Positions 25,684 through 33,827 of a DNA stretch of 64,000 nt are shown here, in pieces; position 1 is the stretch's first letter; each line of letters begins with the position of its first letter. Origin of the DNA: Pseudarthrobacter sp. SSS035 (GTDB lineage: Bacteria; Actinomycetota; Actinomycetes; Actinomycetales; Micrococcaceae). The stretch spans positions 4,588,001-4,652,000 of the forward strand of contig NZ_CP096882.1 of assembly GCF_023273875.1 (NCBI RefSeq), in the 5' to 3' direction. Under the pieces are notes generated by a model, which saw only the letters and a program-made list of their open reading frames with translations, made no database searches and was not told where the DNA came from. Both the position numbers and the translations under genes were made by a program.

Positions 25684-25995
25684 TTAGGCTGCGTCATCGA
25701 TGGAGGACAGGACCCACTGCTCTGTCATGGGCCGGCGACGGATTTCCATGGTCCGCAGCGGCGAGGCACTGTTGATCCTCACCTGGACCCGCCACACGGT
25801 TACGTCCACCACGGCCGCGCCGGCCGGGGCCCGATGCTGGGTTTCCCACCAGGACTCCCGTTCGAACCAGCGCACGGGATCCGTGGCTACGGCCCACACG
25901 TGCCCGTCATGCCGGATGGCCAGGGGAGTTCCATCGAGGGTGAACCGAACGTCTACAGGGGCCGCCAGGGCTGTCTCACTTTGTACTGCCGTCAC
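25684..25995 (-). CDS. DUF6504-like protein
   Basis: A 103-residue intact counterpart of the decayed copy at 11603-11842. Key segments: PVDVRFTLDGTPLAIRHDGH, WAVATDPVRWFERESWWETQ and VWRVQVRI. The family co-occurs with ImuA/ImuB/DnaE2 and Y-family polymerase genes in actinobacteria and is thought to be linked to DNA-damage responses, although its activity is unknown. It overlaps the upstream gene by 20 bases. Location behind a LexA-like box fits. Confidence 0.65.
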   Translation of the reverse strand: MTAVQSETALAAPVDVRFTLDGTPLAIRHDGHVWAVATDPVRWFERESWWETQHRAPAGAAVVDVTVWRVQVRINSASPLRTMEIRRRPMTEQWVLSSIDDAA

Positions 25996-26305
25996 GTTTC
26001 GTTCTCTCTCCCAAAGTTCTGTTCAACGCCGCTTTTCGTGTCACTGCCGAAGCCCACACCCACGTCGAGCGCTGCACCGGGCCGTCCTGCCAGGACACCT
26101 GTACGGCTTTGGGTGTCCAGGAATGGGCCAATCCGTCCACGAGTTCGGCGCAGTCCTGGAAGCGGATCCAGGCCTGCACCGGAATCCCGTGCACGTCGGT
26201 CTTGGAGGGCATATTCGCGAAATCCAGTTCTTCTGCGGTCAGCCCAATCGGCTGCGCACGCCGGGCGTACCTGGCCTGGAGCCGCTTGAGCTGATCCCGG
26301 TCCAT
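25976..26305 (-). CDS. First gene of LexA-box operon, hypothetical
   Basis: A 109-residue basic protein from ATG 26305 (alternative GTG 26311), with AAAGG upstream. Segments: DRDQLKRLQARYARRAQPIG, LTAEELDFANM, IPVQAWIRFQDCAELVDGLA, HSWTPKAVQVSWQDG and RSTWVWASAVTRK. Proteins of this form are often encoded next to DUF6504 genes on actinobacterial plasmids. I know of no biochemical function. It is 45 bases downstream of the LexA-like site and heads a run of seven minus-strand genes. Confidence 0.55.
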   Translation of the reverse strand: MDRDQLKRLQARYARRAQPIGLTAEELDFANMPSKTDVHGIPVQAWIRFQDCAELVDGLAHSWTPKAVQVSWQDGPVQRSTWVWASAVTRKAALNRTLGERTKRDGSTK

Positions 26306-26349
26306 TACCACACCTTTTAGAACTGAATTACTAGCGACACTCGGAAGCT

Positions 26350-26365
26350 ACGAATGTATGTTCGA
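26350..26365 (-). promoter_or_regulatory. LexA-like SOS box
   Basis: ACGAATGTATGTTCGA matches the actinobacterial SOS consensus TCGAAC-N4-GTTCGA in ten of twelve defined positions, with one half perfect. It lies 45 bases upstream of the operon start, where LexA would repress transcription until DNA damage. Confidence 0.6.
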
Positions 26366-26460
26366 ATACTACTCCGCTTCAGTGTGAGGGGAGGGTCTGA
26401 CAAACGGGGTCTACGCTGGCGCTCCGACCCCGGGAATGGCCGGCCCCGCTGCAGTCTCCT

Positions 26461-26739
26461 TTACGTCGATGGGCCTTGGAGGCCCCTCAGGGTGGCGGCC
26501 ATGCTGCGCACGGCCGCGGGGTCCTCCTCCCACGAGCTGCCATCACGCGTGCAGGCCCGAAAGGTGGACACTCCGGCCAGGTCAGCAGCTGCACGCAGTT
26601 CCATCCATGCCTGCTCCAGCTCCAATGCCTGGTCAGGCGTCAACGGCTGACGCTCCGTCAGAGCGGTCAGAGCAGGGGAGGGCGCCTGCCGGCCGCGAAG
26701 AAAACGTAAAAGCCTCACGTCCGGGTTTCTCCTTCTCAT
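26461..26739 (-). CDS. Hypothetical small protein
   Basis: A 92-residue protein from ATG 26739 (MRRRNPDVRLLRFLRGRQAP), followed by a helical middle (LTPDQALELEQAWMELRAAA) and STFRACTRDGSSWEEDP. No family is recognised. An earlier ATG at 26838 would add 33 less protein-like residues. It faces away from the leader repeat that starts at 26848. Confidence 0.45.
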   Translation of the reverse strand: MRRRNPDVRLLRFLRGRQAPSPALTALTERQPLTPDQALELEQAWMELRAAADLAGVSTFRACTRDGSSWEEDPAAVRSMAATLRGLQGPST

Positions 26740-26847
26740 AAAAGTGTCCCGCCAGGTGGGGGGACCAGGCGGGACTGCCCCACCGTAGCAGCGGACCCTG
26801 GCAACTTTCAGGGCGCCCGGGTCTCCGCTGCGCTCCAACCAGTCAGC

Positions 26848-27211
26848 GGGCGTCCGCTGCGCGGCCGGCTGTTGGGTCCAGTGCCGGCTCCGCAGAGCTC
26901 CGCCGTCTCTGGCCCTTTGGTGTCTACGACGTTTTTTGGCTGCTGTCCTTCGGATTGTACGTGTCCGCTCCAGCCCGTCTAGCCCCTCCGTTCCTCCGGG
27001 TCCTGCACCCCGGGAAAGTCTCCTCCGGCGCTCCTGCGTCGCTGATTTCCTCCGAAGATTTCCCGGGCCTTGCCCTGCGGGTAGACAGGCCTCCGTCGGC
27101 CACAGCTACGCAAGCTTCGCCAGCAGCCAAAAAACAACGGGGGAACAGGGGAGCTGGCCGGTCACCATTGGTCGCCCCACCCACCGAATCCTCTGCAAAG
27201 GACAAACAACC
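26848..27211 (+). repeat. Leader repeat A1 (structured 5' element)
   Basis: A 364-bp element ending exactly at the ATG of the next gene, nearly identical to A2 (28264-28627) and related to B1 and B2. Three nested stems are visible. Outer: T6-GGCTGCTG (26932-26945) with CAGCAGCC-A6 (27121-27134). Middle: GTCTA/CCC (26977-26985) with GGG/TAGAC (27079-27086). Inner: CCCGGGAAA (27009-27017) with TTTCCCGGG (27059-27067). A GCAAAGGAC ribosome binding site precedes the ATG. It could fold as RNA or as single-stranded DNA. Confidence 0.8.
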
Positions 27212-27640
27212 ATGAGCACAGTTTCCACACAGGCTGTCACCACGGCGGACACCGCCGAGACCATTCCCGCCGCCGTCGTGCTGGGCGATTACCACATGAA
27301 CGACGGTTGGGACTGGATGGACCTGATCGGTCAGCACGGCTGGGCACCGGTGAACGTCTGGGGGTGCGACGGCTGGGACGTGGGCCAGTGGCCCTACGTC
27401 ATCGTCGCCGCGACCCGCGCCACGGACAACACCGGGGAATTGTTCGGAGTCGCCAGCTACTGCGAGGGCGATGTGAAGACCACCTATTACCGGACCCAGG
27501 CCCGGCAGTGGGACGCGATCACCGAAGAGGCGTTCGAGTCGTGGAAGTGCGGACAGGCCACCGGACCGGCAGACCTGCCACTGGCGGCGGCCGAGCTGCC
27601 GAGTCGATACCGGACCCCCTACGCCCCGGCCTTCGCCTAA
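27212..27640 (+). CDS. Unknown protein behind leader repeat A1
   Basis: A 142-residue acidic, Trp-rich protein, not recognised. Segments: GDYHMNDGWDWMDLIGQHGW, APVNVWGCDGWDVGQWPYVI, GELFGVASYCEGDVKTTYYR and ITEEAFESWKCG. The many acidic and aromatic residues and small size recall DNA-mimic anti-restriction proteins such as ArdA. That is only a guess from composition and from its place in a probable leading region. Translation starts right after the leader, and it is followed by a hairpin and a second small gene. Confidence 0.6.
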   Translation: MSTVSTQAVTTADTAETIPAAVVLGDYHMNDGWDWMDLIGQHGWAPVNVWGCDGWDVGQWPYVIVAATRATDNTGELFGVASYCEGDVKTTYYRTQARQWDAITEEAFESWKCGQATGPADLPLAAAELPSRYRTPYAPAFA

Positions 27641-27654
27641 CCACCCCTGAGTTT

Positions 27655-27682
27655 GCTGCGCCCCGACACCACGGGGCGCAGC
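27655..27682 (+). terminator. Intercistronic hairpin
   Basis: GCTGCGCCCC (27655-27664) pairs with GGGGCGCAGC (27673-27682). It lies between the two cassette genes and could terminate or attenuate transcription. Confidence 0.5.
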
Positions 27683-27709
27683 GCCCCACCACTTCCAAGG
27701 AGCCACACC

Positions 27710-28057
27710 ATGAGCAACGACACCACACCCAAAGGCATCATCGCCCTGATTTACCGCGACAGCCTGGGCATTGACTTCTCCAACCGGGGAATCTCCGCCC
27801 AGGTCACGGAAGTGACCGTTATCGGTCCCGGCCTTGACCCGATATTCCCCGCGTCCGAGGAACGGCCCGCCGTCCGGATCGTCACCCGCGAATCGTTTGG
27901 CGGCGGCATCACTGTCCATGCCGTACCCGTCACGGCCGAGGGGGAACCGGCCCCGTGGTACATGTTCGGCGGGACGTTCATTTTCAGCAGTGACTCACGC
28001 TTCCGGGAAGCCGCAGGCCACTATGGAGCGTTGCCGCTGCACGACCGCCAAGAATAA
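27710..28057 (+). CDS. Unknown small protein, 115 residues
   Basis: ATG 27710 with AAGGAG eight bases upstream. A beta-rich protein with no recognised family: KGIIALIYRDSLGIDFSNRG, AQVTEVTVIGPGLDPIFPAS, VRIVTRESFGGGITVHAVPV and PAPWYMFGGTFIFSSDSRF. Second gene of the A1 cassette. The first copy of the palindromic hairpin family follows 39 bases after its stop. Confidence 0.6.
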   Translation: MSNDTTPKGIIALIYRDSLGIDFSNRGISAQVTEVTVIGPGLDPIFPASEERPAVRIVTRESFGGGITVHAVPVTAEGEPAPWYMFGGTFIFSSDSRFREAAGHYGALPLHDRQE

Positions 28058-28095
28058 GAAGCGCGGTGGCCGGGCCAGATGGTCCGGTCACCGCT

Positions 28096-28149
28096 GGCGG
28101 TCCGCCGTCGTGGACGGCCCGGGTGCCTGGTTATGGGCGGCGGACCGCC
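28096..28149. repeat. Post-cassette hairpin, copy 1
   Basis: GGCGGTCCGCCG (28096-28107) and CGGCGGACCGCC (28138-28149) are perfect inverted arms, preceded by GGTCACCGCT. The same arms recur at 31474-31529 and 33948-34006. Confidence 0.65.
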
Positions 28150-28263
28150 GTTAGCGCCCCGGCCAGGAAGTGGTTCAGTGCCGCCGGCGGCCGACGGCAC
28201 CGGGATCCACGCCGTGCTTTCTAGGGTGTGGTTCAGGGACGGCTCGCCAGGGCTCACCATAAT

Positions 28264-28627
28264 GGGCGTCCGCTGCGCGGCCGGCTGTTGGGTCCAGTGC
28301 CGGCTCCGCAGAGCTCCGCCGTCTCTGGCCCTTTGGTGTCTACGACGTTTTTTGGCTGCTGTCCTTCGGATTGTACGTGTCCGCTCCAGCCCGTCTAGCC
28401 CCTCCGTTCCTCCGGGTCCTGCGCCCCGGGAAAGTCTTCTCCGGCGCTCCTGCGTCGCTGATTTCCTCCGAAGATTTCCCGGGCCTTGCCCTGCGGGTAG
28501 ACAGGCCTCCGTCGGCCACAGCTACGCAAGCTTCGCCAGCAGCCAAAAAACAACGGGGGGAACAGGGGAGCTGGCCGGTCACCTAAGCCGCCCCACCCGC
28601 CGAATCCTCTGCAAAGGACAAACAACC
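28264..28627 (+). repeat. Leader repeat A2
   Basis: Near-identical copy of A1, again 364 bp and ending at the ATG of the next gene. Differences include C/T changes in the inner stem region, a one-base length change in the G run after the outer stem, and a changed stretch before the ribosome binding site. Outer arms are at 28348-28361 and 28537-28550. Confidence 0.8.
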
Positions 28628-29605
28628 ATGACTGAAAAGCTCAACCTCTCCGGTCCCGCTGACCTGCTGGCCACCATCGCCCACCTGCTGGGCCGGACTC
28701 CCACGGAGTCCTTCGTGATCCTCACCGCCCGGGGCGGTGCCCTCGGCGCGACCGTCCGCATTGACGCACCGGCCTACATTGAGCCGATGAATTACGCCCA
28801 AACGCTCACCAGCTACGCGGCAAACGACGAGGAAGCCACCGGATCCTATGTCGTGGTCTACAGCGACGAGGACCTTGATAACTACCCCTACGCCGCCCAC
28901 GTGGCCGCGCTGGTGAACGAGCTGGCCACGGCCCGGATGCCCGTGCGCAATGTCTGGCTGGTGACCTCCACCTACTGGACCGAGTTCGGGGCCGACGTTC
29001 AGAACTCACTCGATGAGATCCGCGACAGCAACGCGAACGCCACGCTGGTTTACAACGGCAGCGCCAAGGACGTGGACGTTTACAACCCGGCACTGTTGGG
29101 AACCTGGGCGCTGAGCGTTCAGGCCCCGGCAGGCAGCGAGGAAGACCGCGCCGCCGCCTGCACCGCATGGGCCGCAGCGCTGGACAGCCCCGAAACCCCC
29201 GACACGAAAACCGTGCGGGAGCTCGCGGGAGCGTTCCAGCACAAGATGATCCGCGACTACCTGTTCCGCGAAACCATCACCACCCAGAACGGAAACTTTG
29301 GGGACGTGATGCTGGGCAAGTTCGACGGCCGACCTGACTGGGAACGCGTGGACCGGGCCGAAGCCCTCGCGTTCGAGCTGATGAAAGCAGTACCCCCGGG
29401 ACAGCGCGCACCCATGCTGACCCTGATGGGCTGGCTGGAGTGGCTCAAAGGCCACGGCACCCAAGCTGACCGGTACCTGAAGCTCGCCGCCTCCGACGTC
29501 GAAGACTTCCGGCTGGCCGTCCTGCTCCGCGAACTGATCGGCCGCGGATACATCGCAGACGTAGCCCGCGACTCCACAACGTCCTACCGCCGCAAGATCA
29601 TCTAG
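28628..29605 (+). CDS. DUF4192 family protein
   Basis: A 325-residue protein behind leader A2. The start, LSGPADLLATIAHLLGRTPT followed by ESFVILTARGGALGATVRID, is the signature of DUF4192. Later segments (YVVVYSDEDLDNYPYAAHVA, VRNVWLVTS, MKAVPPGQRAPMLTLMGWLE, WLKGHGTQADRYLKLA) match the family's C-terminal region. It is widespread in actinobacterial chromosomes and plasmids and its function is unknown. It has its own leader and terminator, so it is an independent transcription unit. Confidence 0.85.
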   Translation: MTEKLNLSGPADLLATIAHLLGRTPTESFVILTARGGALGATVRIDAPAYIEPMNYAQTLTSYAANDEEATGSYVVVYSDEDLDNYPYAAHVAALVNELATARMPVRNVWLVTSTYWTEFGADVQNSLDEIRDSNANATLVYNGSAKDVDVYNPALLGTWALSVQAPAGSEEDRAAACTAWAAALDSPETPDTKTVRELAGAFQHKMIRDYLFRETITTQNGNFGDVMLGKFDGRPDWERVDRAEALAFELMKAVPPGQRAPMLTLMGWLEWLKGHGTQADRYLKLAASDVEDFRLAVLLRELIGRGYIADVARDSTTSYRRKII

Positions 29606-29617
29606 GCCAGAGCATAA

Positions 29618-29658
29618 GGGGGCCGGAACGGATCACCGGTCCGGTCCGGCCCCCTTTT
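29618..29658 (+). terminator. Rho-independent terminator of DUF4192 gene
   Basis: GGGGGCCGGA (29618-29627) pairs with TCCGGCCCCC (29645-29654) and is followed by TTTT. Confidence 0.8.
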
Positions 29659-29805
29659 GCCGGTGGCGGGGCGGCCTCCCCCGCTGGCGCTCCTCCGGCC
29701 GCCATGGCACGCTCGCGCGGGCGCAGCCAGTCACCAGCAAACGCGCAGAAACCCCGACTACAGTGAAAGGTGGAACCACCGCCACGACCAGGGGAGCACG
29801 CAATC

Positions 29806-29955
29806 ATGGCCACCGGATACATTCGGACCGAAGCCGACCAGCCGGTCCCCGACACCAGCCCCGCCGAAGAAGTAGCCGAGCTGCTGCTGCTCACCGCCGG
29901 CAAACCGACCGGCCCGGTCACCATCTCCTGGGAACAGGAACCCGGTACCATCTAA
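29806..29955 (+). CDS. Small acidic protein, 49 residues
   Basis: ATG 29806 with GGGGAG ten bases upstream. It reads ATGYIRTEADQPVPDTSPAE, EVAELLLLTAGKPTGPVTIS and WEQEPGTI. Its own terminator lies 55 bases beyond. No family is recognised. Confidence 0.5.
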   Translation: MATGYIRTEADQPVPDTSPAEEVAELLLLTAGKPTGPVTISWEQEPGTI

Positions 29956-30010
29956 AGACACTGCAGCGATGGCGCTGCACCCCAAGATTTCCTTGCAGAG
30001 GAAAAACGGC

Positions 30011-30042
30011 AGAGGCCGGCACCCCACCAGGTGCCGGCCTCT
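30011..30042 (+). terminator. Terminator hairpin
   Basis: AGAGGCCGGCACC (30011-30023) pairs with GGTGCCGGCCTCT (30030-30042), a perfect 13-bp stem. It separates the 49-residue gene from leader B1. Confidence 0.75.
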
Positions 30043-30091
30043 CCGCTCTTAAGGCGCCCCTGGGTCCCGGCGCACCCGGGCAGTGCCGGCG

Positions 30092-30493
30092 TCTGTTGAG
30101 TGCAGGCTCGCAGGGCTCGCCCTGGTCTCCGCTGCGCTGCAACTAAGAGAAGGGCCGTCCGCTGCGCTCCCGCCTGCTCCGGTCCAGGCCCGGGCGTCGC
30201 CGAGCTCCGCCGGTCCAGGCCCTGTTCGCTACGTCTTCGACGTTTTTTGGTTGCTGTCCTCCGGATTCTAGGCGTCCGCTCCACCCCGTCTAGCCCCTCC
30301 TTCGTCGGGGCCTGCGGCCCGGGAACTTCCCCAACGCGCTCCTTCGTCGCTTATTCCGCCGGAGAATTTCCCGCGCCTTGCCCTGCGGGTAGACAGGGCT
30401 CCGTCGGCCACCGAGCAAGCGAGCTTGCCAGCAACCAAAAAACAACGGGGGGAGAAGGGCAGCAGCTGGCACAGTTCCACAGCCCCCTCACCC
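30092..30493 (+). repeat. Leader repeat B1
   Basis: A 402-bp element identical, as far as I can read, to B2 (32026-32427) and clearly homologous to A1/A2. Outer arms T6-GGTTGCTG (30243-30256) and CAGCAACC-A6 (30429-30442) differ from subfamily A by a compensatory C-G to T-A change. The middle GTCTA/TAGAC pairing is kept. It ends 24 bases before dprA, which has its own GCAAAGGAC ribosome binding site. Confidence 0.8.
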
Positions 30494-30516
30494 ATCCTCT
30501 GCAAAGGACCTGAACC

Positions 30517-31434
30517 ATGAACATCACCGATGACCGTATGGCCCGCGCCGCCCTGACCCGCATCTTTGAACCCGGCGACCGGGTAGCCCTCGCGCTGGTG
30601 GGCAAGCACGGCGCAGTCTGGGCGCTCCGCATCGTCCTTGGTGCCCTGCCCGTTGTCCCGTTCTGGGACATCACTTGCGAGGAGCTCGAGGCAGCGGTGG
30701 CCCGTGGCGCAGGACGCCACACGGACCTTGACCCGCAGAAAGACCTGGACGAGATCGCGGCCCTTGGCGGCGGCTTCCTCATCCCCGGGGATGAGCACTG
30801 GCCCGCAGGTCTGGACGATCTGGAAGTGCCCCCGCTGGGACTTTGGTACCGGGGGAACCTCTCCGCAGGATTCCCCACCGCCGATAAATGCGCGGCACTG
30901 ACCGGCTCCCGCGACTGCACCAGCTACGGCGCGGCCGCCACCGGGGACCTGGCCTACGGCCTCACCCAGCGCGGCATCACCGTAGTCTCAGGCCTCGCCT
31001 ACGGCATCGACGCCCACGCCCACCGCGCCGCACTGGCAGGCAGCACGGTCGAGGCCATGCCGACCATCGCCGTGGTGTCCGGTGGCGTGGACCGGTTCTA
31101 CCCGTCCGGGAACGCCGACCTTGGACGGTCCATCATCGCCAGTGGCCTGATGGTCTCGGAAATGCCCACCGTCACGGCCCCCACCCGGCACCGTTTCCTG
31201 CAGCGGAACCGCATCATCGCCGCCCTGTCCGGTGTGGTGTGTGTCGTGGAGGCCCGGTACCGCTCCGGTGCGCTGAACACCGCGCACCACGCCGAAACCA
31301 TCGCCCGGCACGTGGCCGTGGTCCCGGGGTCCATCCACTCCGCGAACTCGGCAGGATGCCACCGCCTCGCCCGTGAAGGCAGCGCCACCCTGGTCACAGA
31401 GGTCAACGAACTGATGGAGCTGCTGACCAGCTAA
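30517..31434 (+). CDS. dprA: DprA/Smf family protein
   Basis: DprA binds incoming single-stranded DNA and loads RecA. This 305-residue version has the Rossmann-fold core: LGLWYRGNLSAGF, LTGSRDCTSYGAAATGDLAY, ITVVSGLAYGIDAHAHRAAL, IAVVSGGVDRFYPSGNADLG, APTRHRFLQRNRIIAALSGV and VVPGSIHSANSAGCHRLARE. The phosphate-binding G-S/S-G and G-I-D segments are all present. There is no C-terminal winged helix. A plasmid-borne copy behind leader B1, near ssb and parB, fits a job on single-stranded plasmid DNA just after conjugative entry. That role is inferred. Confidence 0.9.
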   Translation: MNITDDRMARAALTRIFEPGDRVALALVGKHGAVWALRIVLGALPVVPFWDITCEELEAAVARGAGRHTDLDPQKDLDEIAALGGGFLIPGDEHWPAGLDDLEVPPLGLWYRGNLSAGFPTADKCAALTGSRDCTSYGAAATGDLAYGLTQRGITVVSGLAYGIDAHAHRAALAGSTVEAMPTIAVVSGGVDRFYPSGNADLGRSIIASGLMVSEMPTVTAPTRHRFLQRNRIIAALSGVVCVVEARYRSGALNTAHHAETIARHVAVVPGSIHSANSAGCHRLAREGSATLVTEVNELMELLTS

Positions 31435-31473
31435 ACCCGGTGGTGGCCAGGCCTTCGCGGTCTGGTCACCGCT

Positions 31474-31529
31474 GGCGGTCCGCCGCTCACCGGCTCCCCT
31501 GGGAGGGCGGTCACCAGCGGCGGACCGCC
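31474..31529. repeat. Post-cassette hairpin, copy 2
   Basis: Perfect 14-bp arms: GGCGGTCCGCCGCT (31474-31487) with AGCGGCGGACCGCC (31516-31529), flanked by GGTCACC on both sides. Located 40 bases after dprA. Confidence 0.7.
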
Positions 31530-31665
31530 GTAGCGCACCCCAGCATGCCACCGGTCTACCGCCGGCGGCCCACCACGGAACGTCGGGGGCCGCTACTACG
31601 GTGGAAAGCAGATCCCAGGTCGCAGGCGACCACCACCCTTTTGACCGTAGAAGAACGGGAACAGC

Positions 31666-31983
31666 ATGACAACGAACTTTTGGGATGCCGACGGTGACTT
31701 CGACTACGAAGCCCATTACGAGGCAGGCCAGCTCGAGAAAGCTGCCACCGCGGCACAGAGCCTTGGTGCACCGGATCTCGCCCCCGCCATCCACTACTTC
31801 GCACTGAAGGACTTGCCGCGGTCCAGCTTCACGCCCGAGCTGCTTACGGCGCTGAAAACATGGCAGCGCCTGGTGAACGAGATCGAGAATGCTCCCGTCG
31901 TGCAGGACGTCAAGGACCTCAGGCGACAGGCAGAAGACACAGGACGCGCCATCGAAAACCTGACCGAGGCCACAACGGACTAA
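31666..31983 (+). CDS. Small helical protein, 105 residues
   Basis: It starts at ATG 31666 (MTTNFWDADGDFDYEAHYEA) and is acidic at the N-terminus, then helical: GQLEKAATAAQSLGAPDLAP, TPELLTALKTWQRLVNEIEN and QDVKDLRRQAEDTGRAIENL. No family is recognised. It lies between dprA and the parB leader, and the N-terminal run of Asp/Glu is notable in a region where DNA-mimic anti-defence proteins would be expected. Confidence 0.55.
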   Translation: MTTNFWDADGDFDYEAHYEAGQLEKAATAAQSLGAPDLAPAIHYFALKDLPRSSFTPELLTALKTWQRLVNEIENAPVVQDVKDLRRQAEDTGRAIENLTEATTD

Positions 31984-32025
31984 ATCGCCGCGGCTGCCCG
32001 CCCAGGGCACCTGCAGTGCCGGGGC

Positions 32026-32427
32026 TCTGTTGAGTGCAGGCTCGCAGGGCTCGCCCTGGTCTCCGCTGCGCTGCAACTAAGAGAAGGGCCGTCCGCTGCG
32101 CTCCCGCCTGCTCCGGTCCAGGCCCGGGCGTCGCCGAGCTCCGCCGGTCCAGGCCCTGTTCGCTACGTCTTCGACGTTTTTTGGTTGCTGTCCTCCGGAT
32201 TCTAGGCGTCCGCTCCACCCCGTCTAGCCCCTCCTTCGTCGGGGCCTGCGGCCCGGGAACTTCCCCAACGCGCTCCTTCGTCGCTTATTCCGCCGGAGAA
32301 TTTCCCGCGCCTTGCCCTGCGGGTAGACAGGGCTCCGTCGGCCACCGAGCAAGCGAGCTTGCCAGCAACCAAAAAACAACGGGGGGAGAAGGGCAGCAGC
32401 TGGCACAGTTCCACAGCCCCCTCACCC
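32026..32427 (+). repeat. Leader repeat B2
   Basis: Identical to B1 over all 402 bases by eye. Outer arms at 32177-32190 and 32363-32376. The downstream sequence differs: here an AAGGAG ribosome binding site (32441-32446) precedes parB, so the repeat ends 28 bases before the start codon. Confidence 0.8.
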
Positions 32428-32455
32428 GTGTCGATGAAACAAGGAGCACCACCAC

Positions 32456-33808
32456 ATGACTGCAATCGCAGAAAACCCCGCCGCCACGGCCCCGACGCTG
32501 GAATGGCTGGACCCGGCCACACTGACCGTGGACGTGAACGTGCGCAAGGACGCGGCCCTGACTCCTTCGTTCGTGGCCAGCATCAAGGAACACGGCGTGC
32601 TTGAACCCGTGATCGCCCACCGCAAGGACGACGGGACCGTGCACGTCCTGATGGGACAGCGCCGCACCCGCGCCGCCGTCGAAGCCGCCCGGCCCCTGAT
32701 TCCGGTCATGGTGATGGACAGCCCCGGGGAAGCTGACCGGATCCTCACGCAGGTCGTGGAGAACATCCAGCGTTCCGAGCTGACGGAGGCGGACGAGGCC
32801 GACGCGTACCACCAGCTTTCCCTGATCGGGGTCTCAGCGGCACAGATCGCCAAGAAAACCGGGCGGACCAAGACGACCGTCGTGGACGCTCTGAAAGCCA
32901 AGTCCACGGACGCCGGGACCGCCGCCCTGGGCAAGGGCTGCACCATCGAGGAAGCCCTAATCGTGGCCGAGTTTGAAGGGGATCAGGTCGCGACCGAGGA
33001 ACTGGAATCGGTCATTGCGGATGAACCGGACATGCTCCACCACGTGGCCCAGCAGTTGCGGGACCGCCGCGACCGCGCCGAAGCTCTCGCCGCGCTGATC
33101 GCGGAGATGGAAGCGGCAGGAAAGACCATCGTCGAAGATGCCGGTCACTACCAGGACGAGGAAAACCTCTACGTTTCGGCCGCACGCCGGGCAGACGGGG
33201 AGGAAGCGACCGACGAGGACGCCAACGCCTACGTGATCACCAGCGATTACCGGGGCGAGCACCACGCCAAGCCGGTCATCATCGGATGGCAGGAACTTGG
33301 CTTCACGGCCAAGCATGAACGCTACGACGGCAGCACCACGGCCCAGAAAGGGCCGATGACCGACGAGCAGAAAGCCGAACGCCGGACCCTGATGGAAAAT
33401 AACAAGGCCATGCTTTCAGCCACGACGGTACGCCGTGAATGGGTGGCGGCGCTGTTGGCCAGGAAGAAGGCCCCCAAGGGCTGGCAGTACTTCACCGTCC
33501 ACGCCATCACCCACCACCCCGAAACCGCCAGCGGCTACGAGGGCAAGGTGGCAACGGACATGCTGGGCGTGAAAGTCGAAGAATCCAACGCATGGGCGTG
33601 GGACCCGCTGCGGAACCACGTCGCCAAAACCACCACCCGCCCCGAGGTCTCCCTGATCGCGCTCATCTGCGCAGGATACGAAAAGACCATCGCCAAAGAC
33701 TCATGGCGCTCACCGCACCAGAGCCACCGGGACTACCTCAACCAGCTCGTCACATGGGGATACACCGCATCCGAGGTTGAACAGATCATCATCGACAGCG
33801 GCAAGTAA
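32456..33808 (+). CDS. ParB/RepB/Spo0J-type nuclease-fold protein
   Basis: A 450-residue protein. The N-terminal ParB domain includes LEWLDPATLTVDVNVRKDAA, SIKEHGVLEPVIAHRKDDGT, VHVLMGQRRTRAAVEAARPL (CTP-binding GxRR motif) and VENIQRSELTEADEADAYHQ. A helix-turn-helix follows (LSLIGVSAAQIAKKTGRTKT). The C-terminal 250 residues are specific to this plasmid group and include YRGEHHAKPVIIGWQELGF. No parA is adjacent. Plasmid ParB-domain proteins of this length also occur in leading regions, where their role differs from partition. It has its own leader (B2) and terminator. Confidence 0.85.
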   Translation: MTAIAENPAATAPTLEWLDPATLTVDVNVRKDAALTPSFVASIKEHGVLEPVIAHRKDDGTVHVLMGQRRTRAAVEAARPLIPVMVMDSPGEADRILTQVVENIQRSELTEADEADAYHQLSLIGVSAAQIAKKTGRTKTTVVDALKAKSTDAGTAALGKGCTIEEALIVAEFEGDQVATEELESVIADEPDMLHHVAQQLRDRRDRAEALAALIAEMEAAGKTIVEDAGHYQDEENLYVSAARRADGEEATDEDANAYVITSDYRGEHHAKPVIIGWQELGFTAKHERYDGSTTAQKGPMTDEQKAERRTLMENNKAMLSATTVRREWVAALLARKKAPKGWQYFTVHAITHHPETASGYEGKVATDMLGVKVEESNAWAWDPLRNHVAKTTTRPEVSLIALICAGYEKTIAKDSWRSPHQSHRDYLNQLVTWGYTASEVEQIIIDSGK

Positions 33809-33827
33809 CCCGCACCGGGCATAGAAA

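Noticed and set aside
26932..27134. Rho-independent terminators formed by the T6/A6 arms of the leaders
   Set aside because: The T run is at the 5' arm on both strands, not after the hairpin.
26848..32427. Insertion sequences or transposon ends as an explanation of the four repeats
   Set aside because: They contain no transposase or target duplications, end exactly at start codons or ribosome binding sites, and keep nested base pairing with a compensatory change.
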